Assembly: GCA_018398815.1 (NCBI GenBank)
Contig: CM031616.1
Location: 68,989,143-69,053,142, forward strand
Direction: 5' to 3'
Length of the DNA stretch: 64,000 nucleotides
Source of the DNA: Conus ventricosus
Taxonomy: Eukaryota; Mollusca; Gastropoda; Neogastropoda; Conidae
Shown: piece after piece, positions 11,946 to 25,436 of the stretch
Numbering within the stretch: position 1 is the stretch's first letter
Layout: the number at the start of each line of letters is the position of its first letter
Position numbers and translations under genes: made by a program
Notes under the pieces: model-generated
What the model saw: the letters and a program-made list of their open reading frames with translations, nothing else
Told to the model about the DNA's origin: nothing
Databases searched by the model: none

Positions 11946-13492
11946 GGCTGGCCCCACAGGGTTTTTGGAAAAAGGGGTGAAAAAATTTAAATCCCCTTGG
12001 CCTGTTTTTTCTCCCCTTTTCCCAAAGGCTTTGGAAACTTCACACAATGTGATTAGAAACACTGAGGGGTGGAACCCTTTTAAAATTTTGTACAAAGCCA
12101 AGCCCTTTGGGTAAAACCCTGGGAAACACTATTTTAAGAGGGGAAAAGGAAAACCCAACAAATTTTTGGGGTTGGGGGAAACCAAACCACACTATTGACC
12201 CAAACAGTTTTTTTCCGGGCAGACACTTGAAGGTTAATTGTTTTAAAAATCAACAGAATTTTTTTCCCTTTTACATGTAAAGTTTTTTAAAACTTTTTTT
12301 TCCTCCCAAGTTTAATTGATATTGCTGAGGGTTTTGGGACGGGCTATAATAAAACAGAATAAAAATATTTTCTTACCCAAGAACATTTTTACAAAAAAAA
12401 TTCATTTTGTAAAAAGAAAAATGCAACTTGGGTAACCAACCAGGTGTACATTCCTAGCCAAGAAAATTTTTGGGGCTTCGCCCAAAATTTGAAAAACACC
12501 AGCCCTGAAAAAATGCCCCAAACTGTGGGGTTTTGGTGAGAGGGGACATTTTCTTACATCATTGGGGAATTTTATTTTAAATTGATTTGGGAGGAGAGCA
12601 AGGAAAATTCCTCAAGTCAAAAACCCAATAATATAGGAAAAGAAGGTTTTACAAAATTTTAGAAAAAAAAAAAATACCCAAAAAAGAAAAGAAAAAAGGA
12701 AAGGGAAAATTTGACCTTTGATTTTGGAACACAAACACAAAAAAATAGCAACCACAAGGGACAAAATTAAAAGGCCAACCAAAATATTAAAATATAAAAT
12801 TCACCCTAGAAAAATGGGGGAACCAGTCGAAAAAATGCAGCTTCGGGACAAAGTTTAAACCGAAGAAAGGAAAACCTGCAGTTAAACCCTTTCGTTTGGT
12901 AAATTTCCTACCAATTAAAATGTAAACAGTCTTTATAAAGGACTCTGCCAGTAAGAACAATACACAAACTCTAGTACCCCAGTCAAAAACGAGTCGGTGC
13001 TAAAAAACATCCCAACTCACCCCGGTGTGAACCATTTTTGGGTTTTTTTTCATCGCCGCAACAACTGTCCATTTTGGGCCCAAGGTGGGATTTTCCGCCT
13101 GAATCCCCTTTTTGGGGTTTTGTTCAAAAGGTGGAAAGAAAAAACTCTCCCATTTGGGCCTTTCATCACCCCCCCATTTCCATCCTGTGTTGAGGCTTCC
13201 CAAACCCAGTGAAGAGGTTGACAATGGATTTCCTCCCAATCACCCCCCTTTTTTCCACCCCCAGCCCTGTTTCCCAAACGGGTTCATTTTTTGGTCAAAC
13301 CTGTTTTCAACAAAAGGCAAAATTTCAAATTTGGGATTTTAGGCCCCATTTGAGTCCCTAGCTTTATGCCTTTTTGACACAAAGCGAATGTAAAACAAGA
13401 CCCCCCAAAAAAATTTTCCAAAATTTTTTTACTTGACAATCACTTTGCTTTAGGGATTTTTTTTAACATCCCCAATAAATGGTAAACCCAAT

Positions 13493-13560
13493 CCCACACA
13501 CCACACACACCCACACAAACACACACCCCCACACACCCACACACACCCCAACACACCCCA
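13493..13560. repeat. CA-rich microsatellite
   Basis: Degenerate (CA)n with interspersed C runs. Similar CA or GT tracts occur at about 17275-17385 and 18355-18583. Confidence 0.8.
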
Positions 13561-16500
13561 AAAAGAACATGTTCCTTTAAAAGTGTATTTTTTTCCCCTC
13601 ATTTAAAAACTGAAACTGATTGTTCCAACTTTTCCTTACCTATTTTAAAGTATCAAACTGATTGTTCCAAAAATTCCTTACCTTTTTTTGATGCACATTT
13701 GGCGTGCAAGATTTAAATTTAAACACAGTTTTTTAGGGTTTTTGCATTTTAAACTTTTTGCGACTTTTCCACACACCCAAAGGGTAATTTTTTGACAGGG
13801 GGCTCTCCCTCCCTGATGTATTTTTCTTTTTGTTTTATGTCATCAGTGACAATGGACCAATTTAAAAAGGGCCACCTCATGCGGGAAAAAGGGAAATTTT
13901 CTCCGGGACCCTCTTTTTCCACTCGGGGCACGGTTTCCCCCCTCATTCTCTCAAATGACAATGCCCTTCAAGATCAAAGAAAACTTAAAAAAAAAAAGGG
14001 TACAAAACAATAACAAAAACGATGAAGTCAGGGAGAAACTAAATTTATGCACAGTGGAACTCGAAACCTGCAGAAGGTGAAGATACTTTTCCTTCCATAC
14101 TTAGGAAAAAAGGGTTTATTTTTTAAAATGCTTTGTCTGCAAATGTTTGGCAAGAAAAAGAGCATCACTCTTTCCAAACCTTTTAAAAAAAAAAAAAGAT
14201 AACTTGGGTGCCTTCACCAAAGGAACAAAAAAGATTTTAAAATGATTTTTACCTTTAGTTTAAATTTAAAAGGGAATCCGTACAAAGGGAAAACTTACCT
14301 GAACAACTTCCCAAAATCAAAAACCCTTTGTTGATGCGGCTTTCAAAGGTTTTGGGAACCAAACCAAAATTTTGGCCAGGCCCGGGACTGCCCATTTTCT
14401 TCCATCCCCTTTCCAGCTAAACATCCCCCCCCCCACTTCTTTCAAGCTGTAAATAATTTTGGCTTGTACTTCCAACCAACTTTTAAAAATGTGGGTTTGA
14501 AGGTTTTTCTGCTGTGGCTGAAAAAGTTTTGTCTGCATCCTGGCCAAAATTTAGCAGTCCCCCAAGCAAAAGTTTTGGTCACAGGGCCCCCTGAAAACAA
14601 ATCCATGAAGACAGCGGGAGTTTTCCAAAACCCGGCATTTCGCCGTTGAGGGGTTTTGGCCTTTCACCACTCCCTTTCCCTACTGCAACTTCACTTTTTT
14701 GCAGTGACAGTGAGCAGGGTCCCAATTTTTCCCCCAAGTTTCTGGCTTGCCCCTGGACGGGCAGCACAGGAGAAACCACCTTAAAACAGTTCAAGGAGGA
14801 AACGGGAAAACCAGGTACATCCCTCTCCCAAAAGCTGGCCAAATGGACGGGCCCGGGCGAACGGTCAAAAATTGGTTTTTTCTGTCATCCTGGGGAAAAA
14901 AATCATACAACTGGGGAGTGGGGAATGGACAGACGAAAAGGAGAATAAAAGGATAAGTGTACAATTTCGATTAGTAAACAGGGGGAAAAAATTCCTAATG
15001 CAATTGAATGTAAAAAAAAAAAGTGGCAAAGGGGGGGAGTAAACGAAAGTTTTCCCTTTTAACAGTTTTTCCCCTAAAATTGCCCCAACAGCAGCGGGGA
15101 AAAGTATTTGTACCTTAAGGTTCAACTCTTGTTATGAAAACAGCTTTTAAATTTTTATTGGGGAAACTACTTTGTACTCTACTGACCTACACTAACTTTT
15201 GTGGCATGGGGCTTCGCTCCCGTGGGGCAAAGTCCAGGTCAGAAAACCAAAATCGGAGTCACAAACCATACTCGAAGGGTCCCTCTCATCCACATCATGG
15301 ACCCGGGGTGGAGGTGCAGTCTAAAAAAGAAAATTTGGCCCGGGCTGGAGCTTTTCCAGGGGAGCCGGGAAATGAACCCCTGACAGTAACAGCTGAAAGA
15401 AAAACCCCACTGGGCTTTCGTGCCACAAAATTGGGGTTTAACCCCCAAAAACCCTGGGGGGGGGGGGGGGGGGGGGGGAAAAAAAAAAAAATGGGGCCCA
15501 AACAAAACCGACATTTGGGAAACCCCCCAAATTTTTTTCTACCACATCACAATGAATTACGAATTTTGGGGTTCCCGTTGCTAAGTCTGAAAGCAAAATG
15601 AAAAAACATAAATTTTAAATTTTTGGGACAGGAAAAAAACATGTTGCTACAGCCATATGAATTATATAATTAATTTCATTTATACCTAAAATCAGTTTAA
15701 AACATCCAGGTTTTTAATTTTTCTGGGAAATGCAAAACAAAATGACTCCTGGGTGCATTTTTACATTGACTCAAGTTTACCCCCGTTTTTGAGCGTGTCA
15801 AGCCTGTATCCCTGTAATAGTCATACCCCAAGTGCAAGGAGGTAAAGCTTGTGTTTTTTAAAATTTTCTAGTTGGGCTAAATGCTTCTGTAAACCTTTTT
15901 CACCCACCTGTTAGGAAATTTAACATTCCGCTATCTGCATAACTCATTTGGGAAACCCCCTTTCCATTTTTTAAAATATTCCCTCTCCCCCCCCCATCTC
16001 TAGCCCTCTTCCCCCCATTTAAAAAACACACACACACACTGGTTTATAAACGGGGCCTGTTTTTAATTTGGGAAAAACAACTCACCTTTGCTGCGTTTTA
16101 AAGTGGTCTTTTTCTGAAGGGACCCCGTGCGTGACATCAGTGGACTTTTTTTTAGGATGCAGCACCATGTCAACCGGGGGCAGCAAGTGGGGGAAAGGGC
16201 ATGCACCCAAAACCCCAAGTTCCCGCATGGTCCCCCGGGGTCTGGCACATCCTCCCCATGCACATCGAGTCACCAGGGTCTTCCATTTTCCCCGACTCGG
16301 GTCTTGTAAAACCATCTTTGCACGTTTCATTTTTCCCCAAGCTCTGACCTTAAAAGATAGGGAAAGCAAAAAAAAATATGCAAAGAATTTTTTTTTTTTT
16401 ATCAAATCTGGTTTAAATTTTTTTGCACAATTAGCTACAAAACATATAAAATGTAAACATGAAAAAGCAAGGGATATAAATACAGAGAAAAAAGACACAA

Positions 16501-18339
16501 AAGCATAACTCCCTACATAAAATAATTTAAAAAAAAAGAAAAAATCCAAAAAACACAAAACACACACACACAACACACCCACCAACCCCCAAACCACATG
16601 ACAAGTATCGTTCCCCATTCTCTAACCCCCCCAAAAACCCCCACCCCACCCGGTAAACAGAAATGCATAATTTTCTGTCCTTTATAAATCATTCAAAAGC
16701 AGCAGCAAAAAAAAGTTTTTACATTTGAAAAAGTCAGTCCCCCCCGAAAATTTTTTCCCGTCCCCCTGTGATCCACACAAAACATTTTCCAAACCGAAAA
16801 AGAAAACAATCTTGATCCCAAAATTTTGGCCCCCCCCATTTACAAATGCTTTATTTCTGGGCCCTTCTGTTCCCCGGATTTTTAACAACGCCAACAAAGT
16901 TTAGGAAAAGGTTTTACATTCCCGTCTTTTACATAAGACAGAAAAAATTTTTCTACCAAAAAAATTTGGGCCAAAAATCAGTCGAACATACATTTTTTAT
17001 TCCAAAAAATTTTTTTTTTTTATAATGTATATGCGTCAACACCATTTGAAAAAAAAAAAAAATTACAAAAAAAAATTCTCAACCAAAACCCCTCAATAAA
17101 CTTACAACTGCCCACCACCATGTTTTTTTGGGTGCAAAAAAAAAAGTAAAATATTTTTTTGCTCATTTTTTCAATTTATTTTTCATTTTTTTTTTCCCCC
17201 CCAATTTGCCTTGTGGAATTCCCGTAAAAAGTTTTAAAAAAAAAAATATCCGTTTTTAATCCCAAAAAGTGTGTTGGTTGTGTGTTTTTGTGGTGTGTGT
17301 GTGTTGTGTGTTTGAGTTTGGGGGGGTAATATACCAACCACACACACACACACCCACACACCCCACACACACACACACACACAAGTTAATGACAAATTGG
17401 GGCTGACAAAGTGGGGGCTTGTAAAGGTCACCACGTCGATCGGGAAGCAAAATCAAAAGTTAGATTAAACCCGCGTACTTTTGCGTTTCCTTATCCGGCC
17501 CTTTTTGTCCGGTTGATCCTGGGGGACGCCCCCATGGGCTTGCAGCCGCATTTTTTCTTTTTCAAGCAGCCGCGCATTTGGGCCCCTTTATAAAATAGGA
17601 ATTGGGATCTTTTTTTCAAGCCTGCGCTTGGGGCGGAATTTCCCAAACCCCTTTCAAACAGGGGCGCCGGAAAACCCCTTCAAAATCGCTGGGCTTTAAA
17701 TGCAAACCACAGATTACGTCGTTTTTCTTCGGGCCGCGAAATTCTTTTTGAGATAACATTTACAAAAGAAACCCACGATCGTTTGAAGATGATTTCAGTT
17801 GGAAAGCCCTGTTGCTGATTCCCCTTTTTACAAATAGAATTGGGAATTTCAAAAACCCAAACCCTTACGCATAGCGACCCATTTTTCTTGCCGGGGCTCA
17901 GTGCTTGGCAACCGCAAGGGTGGCGCATCTCCTCTTCTCCTTTCCGACAAAACACTGCCTCAAATTTTTGTAACTTTTTGGTTTTTTTTGCCCCCTTGCT
18001 TTCTCGGAAAAGCGAAAGTAGACCTTGCGAAGGGAATTGGTGACACACAAGTTTTTTTGTGCAAACCCTGAAAGTTACATCCAAGGAAATGTCTTAGAAC
18101 CAGCTAAAACGTTTTTTTAAAAAAAAAAAGGGGGGGGGGTTTCCTTTTAAAAAATAAAAAAGGCCCGGAAACTTTTTGGGAAACCCTTTTAAGGGAAAAG
18201 TTTCCTTCTCCCAAATTTGGGTCAAATGAAAAGGGGAAAATTGAGGGGCATACAAGTTTTTTAGTTTTTTTCAAAAAATAAAAAGGGGAAAGTCAAATGA
18301 ATTTCCATGCACCCCGCCCCCAAACACCCTATTTAACCG

Positions 18340-18585
18340 GCACATGCAAAACAACACACACACAAAACACACACAACACACACACACTCGCACAAAACCC
18401 AAAACAAAACCAAAACCACCAAAAAATTTACAAAACATACACCCATCTCTCACACACAACCCCACAAAAAACACAAGCCTGAAAGCACACACACCCACAA
18501 AACACACACACACACACACACCACACACACACACAACACACAAAACACACACACCACACACACACACAACACACACACACAGCCC
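18340..18585. repeat. Long degenerate CA tract
   Basis: About 240 bp of CA-rich sequence with AAA interruptions. The cysteine/valine-rich open frame on the minus strand is its translation and is not a gene. Confidence 0.85.
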
Positions 18586-21460
18586 CAGCTTTTTTCCATT
18601 TCACTAGGGGGTTTTTTCCGTGTTTTTCGTTTAAAAGCAATTCCCCATTTCCCCCTCTTCCAAAACATTGTTTTTTGGGGAAAAAATTTTTTTCATTTTA
18701 GAAAACAAATTTAGATTGGGCCCCACTTCTCTGCCCTTTTAGGTGTCCGGGTTGGTAGGTTTTTTTTTGAAAGTGTGGCTGTGTGTGTTGTGTATGGTGG
18801 GGGTGGTGGTTTAATGTGTGTGTGTTGTTTGTTTTCTGTGTGTGTCCCGTGGTTGTGGTTTTTACCCTTTGGGACTTCACATGCTTGCCATATATAAACA
18901 ACACCCAATTTTGGGCAGTTGGGAGGGGGGGGGAAATGTTTTTTGGGAAACAGGTCCCTGTCTGTGAAAACAACAGCTCAGTAGAAGTGTGAGTGTGTCC
19001 CGGTTTAGCCAAATGATTTTAAAACGCGCTGGGACTTGGGGGGAAGTATTTTAACCGCACAAGAGCAGTGACCCGGCCCCCTCAAATTTTTTTGCAAACC
19101 CCTGGTTTTTCTGGAATTTGGGCTGAGCATGTCCATCATTCGTTTTGCCAGTGTTGTGGGCCAGGTCAATTTTGGCTTTTTTTATCCAGAGCCCCGGCGG
19201 GTTGTCCCACCGCAAATTCCCCGGCTCCAGCATCGGGGAAAAGGGGAAAAGTCAGAGCTTCCCATCCCACCCGCTTTGGCGAAAAATTTTTATGCTCAAA
19301 TGCATGTTCTGCTTTTCATAAAGAAATTTTGCTTGCGAAAAAAAAAATTAATTTATTTTACAAGGGGTTTTCCACATGTTCCCCAAAAAGCCCGTTTGTT
19401 TAAAATACTTTAAAAAAAAACTTTCCGCAAACTTCTTCCACCACTGTCATTTTGAAATGACCTCCCGGGCAAATTAAACCAAGGCAGAATAGAAAAAATA
19501 AAAATTTGAACAGAAAGGGAAAATTCCCGGTTTTCGTTTTTGCTGTCCCTATGGGAGTGCTGTTGAAACCCCTCAGCGTTTGGCCTGGGAAGTGTTCCGC
19601 CCCTTGCCGGAAAAAAGCTTTTGATTTTTGTCCCCCTTGGGGTCAAAAAAAATATGTAGGTACTGATGATTCGAAGTTCAAAAATGAGGGAAAGTCATTA
19701 AAAAGAAGCTTTTTCGCCCGTGGCTTCAAAAATGGGAAAAAAAGGGACAATGAAAATTTTTTGACAATTTTTCCATTAAAGCCTTTAACAACAAAGGGAA
19801 AAAAAAGAAGTTTTCGGAAAAAAAAATTACCTTAATTTTTGGGGCGATTTGTTCCCTTTTAAAAAGTCAAAATTTTCCCCCAGAAAGTTCACAAAACCTT
19901 TCCCCTCGGTCCCGGGAAAAGGGTTTGGGAGCTTTTCCCCAAAAGTGGATGTCAAGTTTTCATGAGGGGTCCTTTAGAGGGGAAAACCCCCCCCCTGGGT
20001 GCCAAAAACATTTGATTGGGTTCCCCTTTTAAATTGTTCTGATCTAAAACAAAGCAGGAAACCACTACTGGCCTCTTAAATGATGACAGTTTGGCTCAGT
20101 CAAAGGTGAGGAGTGTTTCCCCACCCGAGGGCACCCCCCAGGCCTTTAATTGACAGTCCCCACTAAAATTTTTCAAGTACCCACGACCTTTAAAACAAAG
20201 TCCAAAAAGGGGTTTTCCCTGAGAGGCAGGGGGGAAAGGGGCCCCACAATTTTAAGACTTTTCTTTTGGGTTAAAAAAGCGATGGAAAGAGGGTGATTTA
20301 AAAGAGGGAGGGAGTATTCCCAACAGACTGCAGGAAAAGGGCTGTAAATCCCGGGGTTACTTTTTTTGACGTGCCTACATCAACCAGACGGGGGAAATTT
20401 CCGTAAATTGGGTCAGGAAATTTCACAGCTCCTTAGAGACAAAGGTGGGGGAAACCTGACTGTGTGGGTTTCCCCCTCACCCAAAGAAACCCCCTTTAAA
20501 CCAACCCCTTTTGAAACTGAACAGGGCAAAAACATCCCATAAAAAGTTGGGGCGAAAGGGGAAACAAACCCATTTCCCCCCCAGACGGGAAACTGCAACA
20601 CTTTTCCCCCTTTGCCGGGCCCCGGTCTTTGCAGGGAAAAGCTTGGCCAAGGTTCATTGTAAAACCCTTTTGGGTTTGTGTTTTTAATCAACCGCATCCT
20701 CAAATTTAACTTAAAACCCGCATTTCTTTTTGGGTTTTGAAAAAAAAGGACAACAGTTTTCCCCCACTTAACAGATTGGGCAAAAAATTTTCTTCACTGC
20801 TGTGAAAGGGAAAATGCATGGTTAACAACGAACTTAATTTTTCCTTTCCAAATTTGTTGCTCTTTTGTTGAACCAGAATATGAGACACTTTTTCACACAG
20901 TACAAGTTCCCAAGACCTTTGTGAATTTTAAAAAACGAGACCATGGAGACTTTCTTTTGGCCCCCACAAAGACAAGAACTTTAAAACATGAGATCCGTCT
21001 TCCGGGGGAGACAGCCCTTTGGGGTCAAAAACCCAACCCCAGTGGACCTCACCAGCCCCATGAGGGTTTTCACACTTTCCGGTTTTTTTTTTTTTTTTCC
21101 CTTTTAAAAAAAAAAAAAAAAGAAATTTTGTCCTGCTGCAGCTTTTTTCTTTCCCCCCAAACCCCATTCCCTGCCTCTGGTGGGAATTCACTGAAACTGA
21201 TGTTTAGTGAGAAGAGAAAAATTAAGTTTAAAACCCGTCCCCACTAATTTTTTTTTACATCATTCCCGCAATATGCCAACTTTTGTTTTGTTGGTTTTTG
21301 TTTTTGCTTTAAGCGTTAGAAAAATTTCAGGTGAACTTTTGAAAACTCAGGTACTTGTTTTGAAATTTTTTTTTTTTTTTCGAAACATGATTGTACTGAC
21401 GTCCAGGCAGCCAGGCATTGAAAGGTGGCTCAGCACAGCTGTCAATCAAATGTCTTGCAG

Positions 21461-21599
21461 GTTGCCAGGCTGCTGAAGCGGGCCAGTGAGAACCGTGCCG
21501 TGGCCGCCACCAAGTGCAACGAGCGATCCTCGCGCAGCCACTCTGTCTTCATGCTTCACCTGTCGGGGCACAACGCTGTCACCAGTGAGGCCTGTCAGG
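21461..21599 (+). CDS. KIFC1: Kinesin-14 switch I exon
   Basis: A 139-nt exon from acceptor tgtcttgcag to donor gtcagt, starting in phase 0 and ending in phase 1. It reads VARLLKRASENRAVAATKCN, then ERSSRSHSVFMLHLSG. NERSSRSHSVF is the kinesin switch I motif (SSRSH), which contacts the nucleotide gamma phosphate. Its last base pairs with GT of the next exon to give the Gly of [14 protein letters not shown]. Between the P-loop exon and this one the conserved strand/loop segment with the EIYNExxRDLL motif is absent, so at least one exon of roughly 60-75 codons is missing from readable sequence. Confidence 0.93.
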
Positions 21600-22712
21600 G
21601 TCAGTCACTCTCAGTTCTATTCTTTTTTTTTCTTTTTCTTTTTTTAACGTTTGTTCACTTGGGTCTATGTAAAGCTTCATATTTTTCTGCAATGCTAAAT
21701 TCATGATTTTACAATTTTCCTTTCCAAACTTACTTTTTCAGAAGTATCCGAAGCATAGACCACTGGTAACTGTAATGATAAAAGCATTGAGGGTGTCACA
21801 TCGAGGAATATGTTTTCACAGCTGTTGTAGGAGTGAATACTGTGGATGTATTTAGACCTTTGTTATTCTCACATTTTAGCTTGTTAAGTTCTTTATGCAT
21901 TCCTGAATGCAAGAGACTGTGAATAATTTTTTTTTTTAAATGAATGAATAGATTTACAGTTACACAGGGTTCATACATTTTGTTAAAGTCCTTGAATTTT
22001 TATCACCTTTTTTACAGGACTGGAACAGTTCTTGAAATGTTGATTCTGTTGCCTGCGAATACTGGATGCTTGAAAGTGCTTGAAAACAAAGATTTTGAGG
22101 GAGGTATTTATATTTTGCTGAGAAAGTCACAAAATTATACAAAGAAAATTTGATTTTATATGTGTTTGTTGAGAGTAACCATTTCCCTTATGTCTGCTGC
22201 TAACCCAGATTCAGCTGAAGTGACTGTATGAAACAACCGAAGTATGCATAAAGGTTTATATTTCATATAGTACAGTTCTTGAATGTTAAAGTAAAACTCC
22301 TTGAAAAGAGTATAGAAAGCCCTTGAATTTTTTGTTTGGAAGTTTGTGTTAAGCTGTTGCCTGAAGACATAAAGGAAGAAAGAGCAAAATGTTTGGTGGA
22401 ACGTCAGATTGTCTGGAAGCTGTAATAACATGTGCAAGCGTGTGCGCACACACACACTCACACACACGCATGCACGCACAATGCATGCATACGCACACAC
22501 GCACACACAACATGATATACATTCAGTAACGCGCACATACAATAGATAATGGCCTTTGTGCTCTCACAACTATTCCTTAGCCATAAACACACATGTCTAC
22601 ACTAAGTAATCCTTAGCTTTTCTTTATCACACCTGACAGGCAGCTTTCCCTCTAGCTTTGCACCTTCCTGCCTGATGTGCGCGTTCCCACCTGCTCCCTT
22701 TCTTTCCTCCAG
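21600..22712. other. KIFC1: Kinesin intron
   Basis: An AT-rich intron with a short CA/CG-rich tract at 22440-22515. No other feature is recognised. Confidence 0.8.
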
Positions 22713-22852
22713 GTACGTTGAACCTGGTGGACCTGGCTGGCAGCGAGCGACTGAAGGACTCGGGGTCTGAGGGCCAGAGGCTGAAGGAGACTCAGGCCAT
22801 CAACAAGAGTCTGAGTCATCTGGGCAACGTCATCATGGCTCTGGGCAACAAG
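22713..22852 (+). CDS. KIFC1: Kinesin-14 switch II exon
   Basis: A 140-nt exon from acceptor ttcctccag to donor gtcagc, phase 1 in and phase 0 out. It encodes [20 protein letters not shown] and then [32 protein letters not shown] is switch II. The relay-helix sequence with INKSLSxLGNVI is diagnostic of kinesins and contacts the microtubule. The 139 + 140 nt of this exon and the previous one sum to 93 codons, confirming the phase. Confidence 0.95.
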
Positions 22853-24421
22853 GTCAGCACCCCTCCCGTAAAATGAGCAGGGGGGGAGTGGGGGGGGGGG
22901 GGGAGAAAGTGGAGGGAGGCCTTTTAGCTGTAAATGGTATCTCTTGTCTTCCAGGAATTTACTTAGTCGTATTATTATCTGTGTTTTCACAGGTGTGTGA
23001 GTGTGTGTGTGTTTGGTTGTTGTTGTATTTAATCTGTTTTCTTTCCATTCACCTGCGTGGCTTCCAGAGTCACTATGCCCAGTCCTGGTGATTCTTCATG
23101 CACTCATCAGCTCTGTCACTTCAGCAGATTTTTGTTTTTATAGATATACTCACTGTTTATTGTGTTTTTATTCATTTTTTTTCCATTGTGGAGGAGGTGA
23201 AAATTTGCGACACTTCTGTTGGTTCCAGAACTGTTTAGTTTTGGATTTGTCTTATGGACTGTGTGGTATAGTCATTAAAGTACTAGATGTTGATGTTTTC
23301 AAAGTCGACATTAGTTTTCCTTTCCAGTTTGTTAAGTGCCAGTGGTTTCAGTTGTGCCGCTGTGCCAAAGGCTGAACAAGAAACATTGAAAGATGACCAG
23401 TAAAGGTCTGCACCTCTGCACTGGACACATGTACCTCAACAGATTCCAACGAGGAAAACAGCATCTTCCGCAATGTTTCCTGCTGTGAACTGGGTGTCAT
23501 GTGATGTGTTCAGTGTCATAACTGAATGCCAAGTCCTTTTGATAGGCTAAGAACAGTGCATGTGTGGCCATGTTTAATCACTTAACACGTGGGTAGCCAT
23601 AGTCTGTCTTCAAAGAATTTAACCCTCTCGGAAACACATCAGGAGCAGCAGAAACCTGCTGTGTTCACCTCTGGATTTGATAACGGGAGTTAGTGGAAGT
23701 GCGTGAGTGGTACTGTTCCATGCAGCTCTGACCCCATGCTGTATCTGAGGGAGGATCAGGAAACAGTGGGGAAACCTCTGCTATAGTCCACTGTCCATAA
23801 CTGAAAAGAAGCAGATGATGCTTTGCCTTTGTTGACACAGTGGTGTCCTCTTTGTGGTGTGGCCGAGGGCCTGAGTTGGGAGCAGAGTTCTCTTCTTATG
23901 GGAGGGGGAGAGAGGGTATGGGGGAAGGGATACAACTGTGTAGTACTGAGGAGGAGGGGAGACACCATTGCCAGCTGGGCCAACTCATAGAAAATGTTTG
24001 AAGCCCAACTAATGTTCTGGCAGCATTTTGCTGCCAGACTAGCGTTTTCACCACTCCTGGAACAATTTTATTCAATAGAGCACTTCTTTAACCTTATTTT
24101 CAAAGTAAAAGGAAAGGTCAGTTCATACATTTAATGACTAAAGGCCTTTTCCTGACTTCTCAGGAGCTGAATGTTGGCTTGGGATGCTAACACACTTTGC
24201 ATATTCTAATGCTGAACAATTAAGTAGTGGGAGAAAACAAGTGCACATTGCACACTTTGCACATTCAAAACATTGTCACTTTTCTTCCAGAGTTAATCGC
24301 TTGAACACACAGAATGCCCCAAATTCAGCATAGGATGTGGAAACTCCCAAGAATTTAATCCGGTATAAAAACTCGTTTTAGTAGCTGAGAAGTGCTGAGC
24401 ACACGTGGGTTGTTGTTGCAG
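22853..24421. other. KIFC1: Kinesin intron
   Basis: A 1.57-kb intron with donor gtcagc and acceptor ttgttgcag. No gene or clear mobile element is seen within it. Confidence 0.8.
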
Positions 24422-24571
24422 GAGAGCCACATCCCGTACCGGGACAGCAAGCTGACCTACCTGCTGCAGAACTCCCTGGGAGGGAACAGCAAAACTCTCA
24501 TGTTTGTCAATGTCTCCCCCAAGGAAGACAACTTCTCTGAGACCCTCAACTCACTGCGCTTTGCTACAAAG
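24422..24571 (+). CDS. KIFC1: Kinesin-14 motor exon (L12/alpha5 region)
   Basis: A 150-nt, 50-codon exon from acceptor ttgttgcag to donor gtaagt, phase 0 at both ends. It encodes [20 protein letters not shown], then [20 protein letters not shown], then [10 protein letters not shown]. [25 protein letters not shown] is the conserved microtubule-binding L12/alpha5 segment, and ETxNSLRFA closes the motor core. It expects a last exon starting VNxC, which is found at 26514. Confidence 0.95.
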
Positions 24572-25436
24572 GTAAGTGGCTCTTCCCTTTCTGAATGTGT
24601 GTGTTCTTGTGTGTGCAGTTTCTGTTGCATGTATCTTCATTTTTCAGCAATGCATTTTTTAGTCAGCATTATGTCTCAGAAACTGATCCATAAACATATA
24701 GAGAGATTGGTCAGCTTAGCGACTGATTTTTAGTTATGGATAAACGTGACCCCAAAATAACTTGAGGGCACTCCACTTAGGCATTTTGTGTGTATGTGTG
24801 CCTGTGCTATATATTCATGATGTGTGTTTGTATTACTGTTGCAAGTTATACACTTACAGCATTTCTTAAAAAGTTGAGCGATGATTATTATTCTTAATTA
24901 TTACTATCAGAATTACTACTGTAAGCAAACAGAACCTGCATGCAGGGAAAGGGCATACTGCTGAAGGTGCACTGGTGCCTGGGGCCCCCACACACACCAT
25001 GATACTCTTTGTTTTTCCTGGGGAGAGGTAGACTATGAGAGATGTCCCCTTCCCTTTTTTTTCCCTAGTCACAGCTTTGTGGTACAGTTGTCTTTTTAGC
25101 GATGGATGCATAACGATACTAAAACTCAAGACACATTATCCTGACATCGTATACATTATGCATGACTTGTGACATCTTGTATAACATTGCTTTGAAGGAG
25201 CTCTGCTCCAAAGAACACTCGTTTATATTGTTGTCTCCATTGAATCGGTATCAAGCTCTTTGTTGTTTTCTTCCTGAGGGATTCAGCAGACTACCATTAA
25301 AGGGGTTCAGGATTCATTATTGAGCATTCTCACATACACACACACACACACCACCCATACACCTTACTCCATTCCAGTTGTCAGGTTTTCCAGTCCTTTT
25401 TGTTTGTTTGTTTTTCCATTTATCTGATTACCCTTC

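Larger units (their letters stand above)
8280..21300. other. Low-quality consensus stretch with inflated homopolymers
   Basis: From about 8.3 to 21.3 kb nearly every short run of C, G, A or T is expanded (ccccc, ggggg, ttttttt, aaaaaaa). Reading frames break constantly and no gene or repeat boundary is clean. The sequence before about 8 kb and after 21.4 kb does not show this. That pattern fits unpolished long-read consensus better than biology. It lies inside the kinesin intron interval in which motor exons are missing. The many short open frames here (for example at 9516-10100 and 11279-11896) are low-complexity and unsupported. Confidence 0.75.

Noticed and set aside
17506..17525. Segment ccggttgatcctg resembling the 5' end of 18S rRNA
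   Set aside because: Only about a dozen bases match and the following sequence is unrelated to rRNA.
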